DNA from: Planococcus citri
Lineage: Eukaryota; Arthropoda; Insecta; Hemiptera; Pseudococcidae
Reading direction: 5' to 3'
DNA: 64,000 nucleotides
NCBI RefSeq assembly: GCF_950023065.1
Contig: NC_088677.1
Coordinates: 60,227,469 to 60,291,468 of the forward strand
The position numbers and the translations under genes were made by a program. Below, one piece after another: positions 47,531 through 58,789 of this stretch. Within the stretch, counting starts at the first letter, position 1. The number at the start of each line of letters is the position of its first letter. Below the pieces are notes generated by a model, which saw only the letters and a program-made list of their open reading frames with translations, was not told where the DNA came from and did no database searches.

Positions 47531-50500
47531 TTAAGCAAGGAGTTTATTTTTTGGCTTTTAAAATTTTAGAATTTTAAAGATTCATTTTAGAATGTTGAGA
47601 ACATGGCTCTAGTGAGGGCAAAACCTCTTGAAAATTTGTATGTCGAAAGGCAAAAAAAACTATAATTTTTATGTGGAAAGTTTATTTTTCCAATTTAAAA
47701 CTCTTTAAGTTGAACGATATTTTTTTTTTTGAAATTTCGAAAATAAAGAAAAGAAAACAATCTTTCAATGATTTGTGTTTTGAAAAGTAAAAGAAAACAT
47801 GTTTTTCTTTCATCACAGGCTTTTCTTCTGCTGAGTCTTCAAGAAAACACGGGTCCTGGGCGAACTGCTTCCCTTTATCTCCCTCCCTGGACGTTCTTGA
47901 GTTCCCTTGAAAACCTGGCAATTGATGTCGCATTACTTACTTCTAACATTTTCTCAAAATTTTAATCAAAATTGAGAGTTCTCGTGTACTTTCTCTTTTA
48001 GGAACAAATTGTCGGAAAATGTAGCGATTATTTTCGTTTTAAAACAAACACTCTAAAATCCTTTTTTTTTTTTTTTTTTTTAAATGAAAAATTATGAAAA
48101 TTTAGGCTTTTTTTTACTGAAAGTGTGAATTCAAGGTTTTTAAAATCTCTGATTTCAAATTTTTTATTCATTCTCTGTAAAACTCCTATAGACTTTTCAA
48201 CCTTGTCAATTTTGCGAGAAATCGCAATATCGTACAAATTTGGTACCTCCTTCTCACCTTCCAGCTAACGAGGACGAAAATAATGGTCTAATTTCAGTAG
48301 TTCATTGAAGGAACGAAACTCATAAAAAAAAATCAGAAAAAAATCGAAGATCTCGATTTCATTTTTGGTTTGAGTTGACTCCTTATGGTACAAGAATACT
48401 CGAGTAAATACCATAGCTGTAAAATTTACCACAAGGGTGGAAATTTTGCGGTGAAAAATTTTCTCATTTCGAGTTCACCAGCCTCGTCTTGGTGAACCAC
48501 CTTGACTAGAAACTTGCCGAGCCGCAAACCACATTGTACGTATATAAACTCGACTGCAGCTCACTGCTCACTCGATGTACATACACCACATGTTGAAAAA
48601 TAACCAAGTGAAGCATTAGGCAGTCATAAAATATGCCTATTTATGGTTACTTGGTTAGGTACCGTTAACTTGCTGAGAAAATTGTCTACAAAGAGAAATT
48701 ATCTCTCTTAATTATGTGATTGTTTTTTTTATCTTTGGTCAACAATTTCATCCACTCGTATGCTTACATTTAATATTTGGCTGATTTTGCTCCAATTTTG
48801 TTTTCCAATTATTCTGTTCAGGATTTAAATTTTGTTACTCATATGTAATGTATTTACTTTTTAGCCCTGATTAAAGTGAGGAAAGAGTAGGAAGTGGCAA
48901 GCGAGGAAAGGCGAAAGATATGAAGAAAAGTAACTATTTCTTTTTGAAAAACAGTTGGATTAAATTACATTTTTAATGGTCTCGAAATCGGTCCGGATCG
49001 AGATGAGTATAAAATTGAAAAGACGCGTGCCTAAGCTGAAAAATAAGTCCCGGTTCCGGCACATACATCCACCATATACTAATAGCTAATAAAGAAGCTC
49101 GCGTACGTGATATAATAAAGGACGCGGATAGTACGTATAATAAAGCTTCGTCGTATATGATACTCGTATAGGTACCTTCAGTATACCGAAGTAAAGTCAT
49201 TTTTGCCAATGGTGTTTTCCATCGCGACAGCGACGACGACGCCTTGCGAGTAAGTACATATATCGCACATGAGAAATTTTTTTTTCGCTCAACAAATTAC
49301 CACGTTTTCATCAGCTCGAGTTATTTTTTCCATCAACGAGAAATGGAAGAAAATGGGCGATAATTTGCAGATAAAACGAGTCCACGTATACTTTGGATGA
49401 GATACCTACTCCAAAACATGTATCTTCAATCGCCGGCGAAAATGATGCTTTTCTTGGACGAGATTAAGTATCTTACGTGTGAATAGAACGTGGTCATTTT
49501 AGATTAATTTTTGACCAATTTTGGAGCGGAATGAAAATTTTTATTTTGCTTATTGCGATTGAAATATCTCTGTTATTCGAAAAAAATTTCTAAATATGTA
49601 CCTGCTGAGTAAATACCTACTCGATTATTTTTTCAATGTTTGACACCCAAACTTGAAAAAAAATCAAATAGGTACTACAGAAAAAATATTGTCGACGAGG
49701 AAGAGGGGGGAGAATGTGGAAAGGGGATAAATCAACTTCTCCGACATGAAAAAAAGCTCATTTTATTTTGTTTTTCGTTTCACCTATCTAAATTTTAATT
49801 TGATTTGGATTCATTCGTGTGTAATTGTTTGGTCAGATTCAAAGGCAAGTAGGTATCTCAAAAATTCGTCATTTTTTCCAAAGATACCTCAAGCGTGATT
49901 TTTCAGCGTTCAAGGAGAAAAACAAACTAGAAATATGACAAATATTTTCAATCGGTAATTCATGGTGGAAAAATTTCATCAGTGTTGAAAAATCTCTTTT
50001 TAGGAAGGAATCTGTCTTTTGCTCTTTTTTTTCTTAAATATACCTACTTGTGATGTGATATTAAACCACATACGTTCCCACAAACCCATAAGAAATCAAT
50101 AAATCGGAATTTGGCGACGCAAAAAAATATTCTTAAGGGTAAAAAAAATAAGATGGGTTCGAAAAATAATAATAAAAAAAACGAACTGTTCACATAGAAG
50201 ACCCTGAAAATTCTGACATTGCCATTGGTATTCGTTTTATGAAAGATTATAAATATTTGTTCAAAGCTGTCCCCAAAAATCAAAGTCAAGTGCCGGAGAG
50301 TTGTGTTGCCATTTTTCATGGTCCAAATATTCAGATATGCGGTGCAATTCGTAGTAACCTACGACTACGCCTGTTGCCTGAATGATTCACGACGAATTCA
50401 TCTTATTTATGGAATCAGGGTCAGAATCCGGGGTCGAAGGGGTTTGGAGGGAATATGTTTTGGCGACATTTTGGCAGATAGCGATCTTCACACTGAGCCC

Positions 50501-51962
50501 GGTTTGGAAAAAGAGAATAATATGGTTCGCGTTGTTTTTACACAACAAATACGATGGTCGGTCTTCATCGGTCGGTTGTGCACGCTCGATTCGACGTTAT
50601 AAGAGGTGCGATAGGACGTTGACGTCGCGACGACGACGACGACATGCGACACATTCGACGCTTTATTTTTACACCGTGTTAGGCAGGAAGTGGATTGGGC
50701 GATGGGTGCTGGCGCGTCGATAATCGCTTTGCGAAATGATATCCTTTTAATGGGTGCTGATCTCGTGTCGATGAAGAAGATGTTGTGAATGTTACTCGTA
50801 CTAAATTCATAAATACCTTGGTGTCTGCGTCGCGTCGTCGTCGGCGGTTACCTTCTCTTAAACCGCGTCGAGCGCGTTAATTTATTAATTTGTGCATCGA
50901 CGAAGCCGCACGAGCGTGAAGATACAAATATCTCGTGCGTGTGCTATATATGTATAAGGGATTGAGAGAGCTCTTTTCATAACAGACACTATATAGAGAA
51001 GAGAAAGAGAAAAGGATAAAGGGTGGAGAAGGATGAGAGGTAAACAGGCGATAAATTCTCGCAGCTTTAATCACGTGTAGTATATTCGCGTAGAAATGTT
51101 GATATTTTTGCAGCTCGCAGCTCCTTGTAAGTTAGGTTAGGTACGTTGTTTGGAAAAGACCCCAGTGTATGCGAATTATTCGACCTAAAGAACACGCTGT
51201 CGTCGTATAGTCGTCGAGCTTCGTAGACGGTGAAAAAGACGTGAGCTCGACTTTTCCCACAAAGAGATATCGCAGCCGCCGACGTATTAACGCGAAATAT
51301 GCTCCCGAATGGAATTCCACACTGACACGTGTACTTAGAGTATAGTCTATGGCATCCTTTAAGTGCGACTGTTTTTTTTTTTGTTTTTTTTTGAAAATTC
51401 ATTTTTGGATTGTAGGGCAAGAGGTGTCAACTTCGAATGTCAATTTTGACGTTTTTGGTTCTCCATAATCAGGAGGAAGGGTAGAGGAAGAGTTATTCGA
51501 AACGATTGGTGATTTGGAGGTATCTCCGAAAGTTGAATAATACGTAACTCGTGCATTGCTATATGAATCAAAAATAAACGTACTTAAGTAGGTAACTGGG
51601 ATCTTGACCGGTATTTCATCAACAGAAAGGAGTGGGGGTAGGGTATCCCAACTCGCAAAAAAATTTTAACTGGACAACGCTGCATACACCGAAAAAGACT
51701 ATGCAAAAATACATCACCAGACGAAATTTCAAGTACGGAGGTAAATCAAAGGGTTACTGAGAAAAAAAAATGTATCCAAAATCAACCTAGAAAATTGTAA
51801 GATAGGATACCTATACCCTATTTTCGACTCGAAAAATGATTTGAAACGATCTCGAACCTCTTGAGCCGTTCTGAAGGATCCAGGAGAATTTTTGAAACTT
51901 GAAATTTCCACAAAATTTCACCAAAGGAAGTTGAAAAGTCAAAATTTACTCTACACCTTGAT
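47531..51962. other. Unannotated stretch
   Basis: No gene is supported. At about 47890-47985 there is one copy of the repeat family seen at 58.9-59.4 kb (CTTGAAAACCTGGCAATTGA, then TTCTCAAAATTTTAATCAAA). The 48.4-51.4 kb part is more GC-balanced, with CGA-rich strings near 50630-50643. Open frames at 50303-50723 (plus) and 51067-51420 (minus) reach 117 codons without a recognisable product; an unrecognised exon is possible. Confidence 0.4.
48062..48081 (+). repeat. Poly-T run, 20 T
   Basis: Twenty consecutive T. It could be a poly-A tail remnant of a minus-strand retrocopy, but no body is recognisable next to it. Confidence 0.9.
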
Positions 51963-51970
51963 TTTAACAT
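51963..51970 (+). repeat. Left 8-bp target site duplication of the hAT MITE
   Basis: TTTAACAT, identical to 52486-52493. Confidence 0.88.
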
Positions 51971-52485
51971 TAGAGATGTGCAGTCTGAAAAGTGAAAAGT
52001 GAAAAGTACTTTTCTTTCGATGAAAAATTGAAAAGAAAAGTTCTTACTTTTCATTTCACTTTTCAGTTTTCACTAAAAAAAAAAAAAAAAAAAAAAGCGA
52101 ATGACCAATCAATTCACTCATCAGAGAACACTGATGAAGTCAAATATCAAGTTTTACTCTCTTCACTAGCTCTTGTACCTACTTTCGCAATTCAATTGCA
52201 TTTTGATATTTTTCACTACATTTTTTTCAAAACAGAAAAACCCAAAACTGTTAGAGGCTGTAGAAAGGCTCAAAACTACCACTTTTCGATCAACTAGGTG
52301 AAAAAATATGATTTTGTTTTTTTGTGTATTTTAGAAAGGCAAAATATACATCAATTTGAAGCTTTTACAGAGAGCTTTAAATTGAGACTCACGCGATTTT
52401 CTTTTTACACTTTTCACAACTTTTCACTCTTTTCAATGATTTTTTCACTTTTCACTTCACCAAAATTACTTTGTGCGCATCTCTA
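51971..52485. mobile_element. hAT-type MITE with perfect 8-bp target duplication
   Basis: The element starts with TAGAGATGTGCA and ends with the complement of TAGAGATGCGCA (11 of 12 matching). It is flanked by the identical 8-mer TTTAACAT at 51963-51970 and 52486-52493. An 8-bp duplication with TAGAG-type ends is the hAT signature. At 515 bp it has no transposase. The inside is dominated by GTGAAAAG / CTTTTCAC words in both orientations, with a poly-A stretch near 52077-52096. The perfect duplication suggests a fairly recent insertion. Confidence 0.88.
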
Positions 52486-52493
52486 TTTAACAT
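52486..52493 (+). repeat. Right 8-bp target site duplication of the hAT MITE
   Basis: TTTAACAT, identical to 51963-51970. Confidence 0.88.
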
Positions 52494-53032
52494 AGTACGT
52501 AGGTCGACTGGAGGTGGTTTCAAGTTGTTTTTGGAGCGTTTGGTGACTTTTTGAAAATTCCAGTTTTTCAAGAAACCCACTCGCAACATGGAGTTTTTAA
52601 AAAACTGAAATTTCCAAGAAGTCGTTGAAGATTCCGAAACGACTTTGAACCTCCTGCGGTCGACTCAGCATCTTGAAATAACTATTTGGGGTAAAGTTCG
52701 ACTTTCCAACTTCATTTGATGCTAAAATTCAGTCGAAATTTTCAAGTTTCAAAAATCTTCTGAAGGCATCAGGGCTGCTCAAAATTTGATTTGGTGTATC
52801 AAAAATAGAGTAAATATGCCAAATTTCAGGATTCGGATGAATTTTGATTTTTTAAAATCATTTTTGACCCAAATTTGATTTTCAAAAATTCACCAAAAAC
52901 AAAAAAATGCACTTCAGAACTTGAAATTTCGTCTAGTGCCGGTGAAGTAAGCATTCTTTCTACCTCTTTCGTCCAGTTCAAAATTTTTTGTGCAAGTTGG
53001 AATTCCTTCCTATATGAGATAGTTTAAAGTAA
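52494..53032. repeat. Copies of the dispersed 'CCAGAACGG' repeat
   Basis: Diverged phrases such as GATTCCGAAACGACTTTGAA (about 52630) and a GGCATCAGGGCTGCTCAAAA segment (about 52766) follow the same order as at 22.8-23.3 kb: phrase, then a (C)TCAGCATCTTGAA or ATCAAAAATAGAG segment, then CCAAATTTCAGGATTC. An inverted copy lies at 51840-51900, before the MITE. Confidence 0.45.
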
Positions 53033-53903
53033 AGTACCAAATTGTGGCCACCTACCGTAATGTGACCACTTTGTATTCATCAGGAAAAATTGAAAGCCAA
53101 GTAGGGATTTTGGTTCCTAATTTGTAAGTTTGATAATTATTTATAAGGGAAGGTTCAACATTACTGCATATTTATTGAAAATTACTGGAAGCTAAATTTG
53201 GTAGGTATACCCTACTTCTGACCCCTTAAATCTATTGACAACGGTTCCGAACCGTTTTGAGTGCCCAGTTGTGGAGCTTCCGGAAGATTTTTCAAAGTGG
53301 AAATTTCCACAAAATTTTACCTAATGATAATGAAGCTACATATAAAGCGGAAATTAACATCATGCACTTTTATGGTAGAATTTTCAAAACGTCATTGGCG
53401 GTTCCAGAACGGATTGAATCCACTTTCAGTCGGCTCAGTACGTTGAAATTAGCTTTCAAAGTGAATTTTTGCTTTCCAACTTCATTTGGTAAGATTTTAT
53501 GGAAATTACAACTTTAAAAAATCTGCTGGAGGCTTCAAAACTGTTTGAATCGGGTTGAAACCATTTTTAATAAATTTGGGAAGTCAAAAATAGAGTTAAT
53601 ACCAAAATTTTAGCATTCTAGGCCAATTTTCTGGAATTTTACTCTTAATTTTTCAAGTGGCCACTTTTAGCTTTTCACAAACTCAAAGTGGCCACGTTTG
53701 GGGAAAAATTGCAATTTTAAAAACGAAATTTTGGGCACATGAATTGGATTAAATTTTAAAAAGTAAGGTATCCAATAGACGCGAAATTCTCTTTCCTTTC
53801 GATTGATGTGATTTTGAAGCCAATAAGTTTCATTCTACGACTCGCCAGATTGGATTTATCCAAGAAAAAAATAGATACCTCAAGATTGCCACATTTGGGC
53901 ACT
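53033..53903. mobile_element. Possible TIR element with GTGGCCAC words
   Basis: The left end AGTACCAAATTGTGGCCAC and the complement of the right end (AGTGCCCAAATGTGGCAAT) align with about five differences or gaps. TAA flanks both sides (53030-53032 and 53904-53906), as would fit a PIF/Harbinger-type 3-bp duplication. TGGCCACTTT-like words recur inside (about 53653 and 53690). Copies of the 'CCAGAACGG' repeat occupy 53260-53640 within it. The boundary evidence is weak. Confidence 0.4.
53260..53640 (+). repeat. Three further copies of the dispersed 'CCAGAACGG' repeat
   Basis: Starts near 53266 (GTTGTGGAGCTTCCGGAAGA), 53398 (GCGGTTCCAGAACGGATTGA) and 53528 (GGAGGCTTCAAAACTGTTTG), a spacing of about 130 bp. 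Each is followed by an AATTTCCAC/AAATT... and AACTTCATTTGG-like or AGTCAAAAATAGAG segment. The regular spacing suggests a tandem origin. Confidence 0.5.
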
Positions 53904-56581
53904 TAAGCTTACACGTATGCTATACCATTCTTCGTAATCGTGCTGATATAGGTCAACTACGTGGGAGAGGTGTAATTACATCGAGACGCGTAAATAAACC
54001 ATAGATGGAGAGAGAAAGAGGGCGAGAGACAATCGACGTCGAACATTGTACGCTATATCGTATCAACGTAATTCAATTATCGAGAAACCCCAACCGACTA
54101 AAAGGTAAGTTCTTTGAGCCTTTTTCATCTCAACGTTCTGCTTTTGTTGCGGTAATTATAAAAAAGAAAACTATATAACCTAGAAGGGCGAAAAAAAAAC
54201 GTTCAACCATTTCTTTGTTGCGGTATCCGGTCACTCGAGTGTAGCATACACGTATACGAGACTTATCTGGATCCACTCAGAAATAATAAGTTTGATATAC
54301 TACGTATATCGAGGCTGAGGAAGCCCTATATAGGGCTTATGTAGGGATAGAGATGTAATTTTATATAGTATCATTTTAACTTCTACAAAAGAGCATGATT
54401 TTTGCCGGGCTAGAAATTATTTTTATTGCGGCCATATATCGCAGCTGGCAGCGTTAAAATACAATTTTATTAGCGCCTTTGCTCTATTAAAATAACTCGC
54501 TTACACAAAAGAAACCCAGCGACGGGCGAATTTATGAAATTTTATTACACCTTTGGATGTTTTCGTACAATTAGGCTTTTTACGCCACACATTTTCCAAT
54601 TAAAGAGTACGCTGTTAAAGTGAATTATTACCGGTGTGAAGTGGTTGCTGTGTTTTCGAAAGGGTTTCTAGATCTAAAGTATTAGCTCATGCTGGTTCTT
54701 ATGGTAAGTTGAAGTTGTGAAAAACGTGTTCATCAAGCGAATTGAATTTTGAAGAAAGGAAACTGTTAAAATTGCAGGGTATGGATCTCTGTTATTATTC
54801 GGGTGCTGTGATAGGTCCAATTGGGGCTCTGGATCTAATTTCGATGAGAGTTTAAAATCTCTATAATTTAAATTCCAACTGCTGTGATTCATTTTTCGAT
54901 TTTTGGTGAAGTTTTTTGATTGGTAAGTTATTTTAAAAGTACCATTTTCCATCAAAAACTCAATTTTTTAAAGGAAAATATTCGTACAAGAAATGTTCCC
55001 CAGTAAAATGGATGGAATTTCCCATCTAGCATTATGTATCAATCTCTCAAAACCAAGTACATATTACAGCATAAGTAGGTAAGTATGAGTAATTATACTA
55101 ATAATAAAGCACCCAAAAAAATATTAAAAAAGAAAGTCCCCTCGATGCAAAAATTTCACACCCACAGTAAATCTGGGGAACCGTAACGACATTACGATTT
55201 AATCTCACGTGTACGACAATACCACGAGACAGACATACCAATAAACACGACAAAACGGAAACAAATTTCCTACTGTGTTTTTTTTACCGGATATGTATTT
55301 CATTATAAGGCGACGTCTTACGATACAATATTACACATATAACTAGTTATTTTCAGCACCTATCTCTCTTATGACGACTTTATATCGAATATTAAACACG
55401 ACGCCACTACCCTTGAATCTGTTCCACTGACTTGATGAAGTTTTTTGATACGTAGGTAATCAAATCTCTTAGATGTTTTACTAGGTAGGTAGTTAGTAAA
55501 TAGAGAAAAGACCTGCGAGCTCAGCGTGAATTTCCTGCCATTTTATAAAAATTGTGATTTAAAAAGTGTTCCAATTAACAATCTGTAGTTGTACAAGTAA
55601 ACGAAGAGAATCTGGTGACTTTCTCGTATCCTGCTTCGATTGCACGACTTGGTATGGTTCCTTTGACGTGTACTTCCGTGTAAATATACACCTAACGGAT
55701 TTGGCTAATCAATGCCGGAACCCTTTTGAAGAAAATGGCGCTCTCATCTCATTACTAGGTCAACATACAAGGGTCGATTAACAATTTCGTCTCTGTAAAT
55801 GACAATTCATTAGTATACGACTTTCATCGCCTTTAATAACGTCGTCGCTTTTAACGTCTATACTTCACTATACAATGCACCGGCTAAAAATACGATAAAT
55901 GGGATCCCTGAATGACGTAACGTGGCGCATAAATGAACGGTAAGAATGCTTTTAACGATGGAAATTTCACCGATGCGATCCACCAGTGTGTATAAAGTTC
56001 GGCTAGACGACGTGCTACGAGTATATGTTCATATACGTATGTAGTATCTGTACTATAGTTTTATGCCATATGAGAGAAAGAGAGAGAGACTATGGTACTA
56101 ATGCCAACACCGTACTTACTCGAGCACACGTCCTTATATACCCGACGAGTCCATAATAAATCCCTTTCGAATATTTTTTTTCCTGATATTCACTCTCGTG
56201 TCGAGCTGTCGGTATTGTCGATCGTTCTATTATTTCATCGGTCGTCTTTTATAGTTTTAACCCGCAACGTTTTCACACGTAACGATGGGTCGAATTTTTG
56301 CGCCTTTGTTTGAAAATATTTCGGTATGAAGGTATTCGTTGATTAGGATTTAGGACACAATATTTTCAAAAGGAATTTTCTAAAATAAACGCCGAGTAGT
56401 GAAAATACGTTCATATAGACTATAAATTAACTATCTTCGTTGTACATATTGGTGCTGCTGACAAAAGGTGTCAGGTTGTGAGGTCATGACCCCAGAGCCA
56501 GCGACTAAATAAATGAAAAATGTGTAAATACACGAAGAGTTTATTCACTCGAAATGGTAAGTACGCGGTTTCCCATTCCCA
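53904..56581. other. Unannotated stretch
   Basis: No gene is supported. Donor-like strings such as AAAAGGTAAGT (about 54102) and ATGGTAAGT (about 54702 and 56556) are present but not tied to open frames I can follow. Composition is closer to 40% GC in places, for example 53.95-54.1 and 55.8-56.3 kb. Confidence 0.4.
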
Positions 56582-56919
56582 CCCTGTTGGGTGAAATTCC
56601 GCGATTCCGCGAATAAATCCGCCAAAAAAACCGCCAATCCGCTATAAAAACCGCTTTTAAGCGATTAGACGATGTACTTGAAAGCGACTTTTATAGCGAA
56701 CTGGCTAATCCGTCCAAAAACCCGCTTAGCGGAATAATAATCCGCCAAATTACCAGTGAAGTGAGTAAACCGCGGAAAAAACCGCCGAAAAAATCGCTTT
56801 TACCCCATGGTGGTTCGCCTGAATTTTAAATGCAGCTTATCTTTTCTGTGAACGGATATAGTTGGAGGATACCTGGGGTACCTCCCTAAATTTTTTCAGA
56901 ATTTTTTATCGAAGGGGAG

Positions 56920-57165
56920 AGAATACGAATTTGACAATATTTTTTTTGTAGGGGTGAGGGGTGAGGGGATGAAGGGGTGAAAAATTCAAAATTTGACAAT
57001 AATGATGTGTGATATGTTGAAATGTATGTTTTTGGGGGTGTAGATCACGAATTTGACAATATTTTTTTCGTAGGGGTGAATGGTGGGGGATGAAGGGGGT
57101 AAAAACGGTGAAAATTCAAAATTTGACTATAATGATGGGCGATATGTCGAAATGTACCAAGTATG
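56920..57165 (+). repeat. Left satellite arm (about two units of 130 bp)
   Basis: The unit order is TTGACAATATTTTTTT, GTAGGGGTGA, GGGGATGAAGGGGTG, TTCAAAATTTGACAATAATG, then GATATGTYGAAATGTA. The last phrase starts at 57011 and 57141. A G-quadruplex-type run lies at 56951-56977. Confidence 0.85.
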
Positions 57166-57540
57166 AATAATTCAACTGAAAGCAAGTTCTTTTCATCAAT
57201 TTACTGGATTTTAGTTTTTATAAAGTGATTATAGAGATAAAATTTATCTTAAAACTCCGTTTTTTGCCTATACTTGGCTGCATAAATTGGAATAGAAGAA
57301 ATTTTCGCACGTAGATGCACGGGAAATTCCAGCGACTGGTAATACTTGAGACGGTGTATTTCAAGATGTCAATTGCCATTTTTGACCGAAAGTTACCCAA
57401 CGACCTCCACAGTCAATTTTAGTGTCAAATCATAGTGAATTTTGTTAAAAATGTAATAAATTTTTTCTTACTAGGACTTTGACGGCTCCCCAACATAAAA
57501 TTCTTCATCCCCCACCCTTCACCCTTCCTCCACCTTCGAA
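57166..57540. other. Spacer between the satellite arms
   Basis: AT-rich sequence without a gene. A minus-strand open frame of 60 codons (57218-57400) is not convincing. Confidence 0.4.
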
Positions 57541-58050
57541 AACGTACATTTTGACATATCACACATCATAATGGTCAAATTTTGAATTTTTCACCGTTTT
57601 CACCCCATTCATCCCCCACTATTCACCCCTACAAAAAAAGTATTGTCATATTCGTGATCTACGCCCTCAAAAACATACATTTCGACATATCACACATTAT
57701 TATGGTCAAATTTTGAAATTTTCACCCCCTTCATCCCCCACTTTTCACCCCTACGAAAAAAATGATGTCAAATTCGTATTTTGCGACCTCAAAAACGTAC
57801 ATTTCGACATACCACACATCATTATAGTCAAATTTTGAATTTTTCACCGTTTTCACCCCCACTTTTCACCCCTACGAAAAAAATATTGTCAAATTCGTGA
57901 TCTACACCCTCAAAACCATACATTTCCACATATCACACATCATTATTGTCAAATTTTGAATTTTTCACCCCTTTCATCCCCTCACCCCTCACCAGTCACC
58001 CCTGCAAAAAAAATATCGTCAAATTCGTATTCTGCGACCCCAAAAACATA
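57541..58050 (-). repeat. Right satellite arm (four units of 121-131 bp, inverted)
   Basis: The complementary phrase TACATTTCGACATATCACAC recurs at about 57545, 57676, 57797 and 57919. In between lie TCAAATTTTGAATTTTTCAC, CATCCCCCACTTTTCACC and CCTACGAAAAAAATATTGTC. Pairing with the left arm would form a long imperfect stem. Confidence 0.88.
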
Positions 58051-58187
58051 AGGGAGGATATTACTTTACCATTGTTTTAGGATTCATTGTATGTTTTTGA
58101 ATTACAGGCGTTTTGAGGGTGCTCACAGCCCACTGTGATCCGCTACTGCTTAATTATATTGTTCAAAATGCAGTATGCTCATCGATA

Positions 58188-58345
58188 GGCCCCGTAGTCT
58201 AGTGGTTAAGGTTAGGTCGTTAGGAACGTAGGGTCGCAGGTTCGAATCCCCAGTTAGGTAGGAAATTTTCGTTGACAATGTGACACGAAAATTGTATCAA
58301 CAAATCGCTAGTTGCAATGTAAACTGACACACATTAACATAATGC
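58188..58345 (+). mobile_element. tRNA-derived SINE-like sequence
   Basis: GGCCCCG opens a tRNA-like head with a perfect A box (TAGTCTAGTGG, 58195-58205). The B box (GGTTCGAATCC, 58239-58249) lies 44 bp downstream start to start, exactly as in a tRNA. A TTAGGAA anticodon-type loop would give AGG (proline). The T stem and acceptor do not pair and no 3' acceptor match follows, so it is not a working tRNA gene. A unique-looking body follows (CGTTGACAATGTGACACG onward). The 3' limit is a guess. It could be transcribed by RNA polymerase III. Confidence 0.6.
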
Positions 58346-58614
58346 ATACCAAACGCATCAATTATTTTTAAAAATTGATTTTAAAAAATCAAAAATGTAG
58401 TACATTGCACCACAGTTTTTTCTCAGTGTATCAAAAACCGCGATATCAAAAAACCGCTTTACCGCGATGGCAATTATTCCGCTTTCAAATTTCCGCACTG
58501 CGGAAAAAAAACCGCCATAAATTCCGCTTAGCGGAAAAACAAGATCGCGGTTAGTCCCAAATAGCCGCGACGGATTTTTTGGCGGGTTTCACCGCGGATT
58601 TTCCCCCAACAGGG

Positions 58615-58789
58615 CAGCAGAGAAAAAGTTGTCGATGACAACGAAATATTTAATAATATAGCTGTGCATTATTAGACAAAGTGTCGTACCTTCGAGGGCT
58701 TACTACAAGTTAAAGAAACGGCGAATAATTGCTTCCAGCAATTAATTAGGGTCTCTCGTACTCTCATTTTAAAAAATTCAGTGACAAGG
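58615..58789. other. Unannotated gap
   Basis: Nothing recognisable. Confidence 0.4.

Larger units (their letters stand above)
56582..58614. mobile_element. Fold-back element with satellite arms
   Basis: The ends are inverted copies: CCCTGTTGGG at 56582-56591 and CCCAACAGGG at 58605-58614, followed inward by related CCGCG/CCGCC-rich sequence. About 250 bp on the left and 185 bp on the right are studded with AAACCGC or CCGCGGAT-type words. Inside these lie satellite units of 120-130 bp, two on the left in one direction and four on the right in the other. No transposase is visible. It could be a fold-back transposon or a satellite-bearing MITE. I found no clear target duplication. A SINE-like sequence lies between the right satellite and the right end. 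Confidence 0.72.

Noticed and set aside
50303..50723. Two overlapping plus-strand open frames (99 and 113 codons)
   Set aside because: Unrecognisable products in mutually overlapping frames, with no clear splice or start signals.
58188..58262. Functional tRNA gene
   Set aside because: The boxes and spacing are right, but the acceptor, anticodon and T stems do not pair, so it is called a SINE-like head.
56578..58620. CA dinucleotides flanking the fold-back element as a target duplication
   Set aside because: Two bases are too few to separate from chance, and longer flanks do not match.
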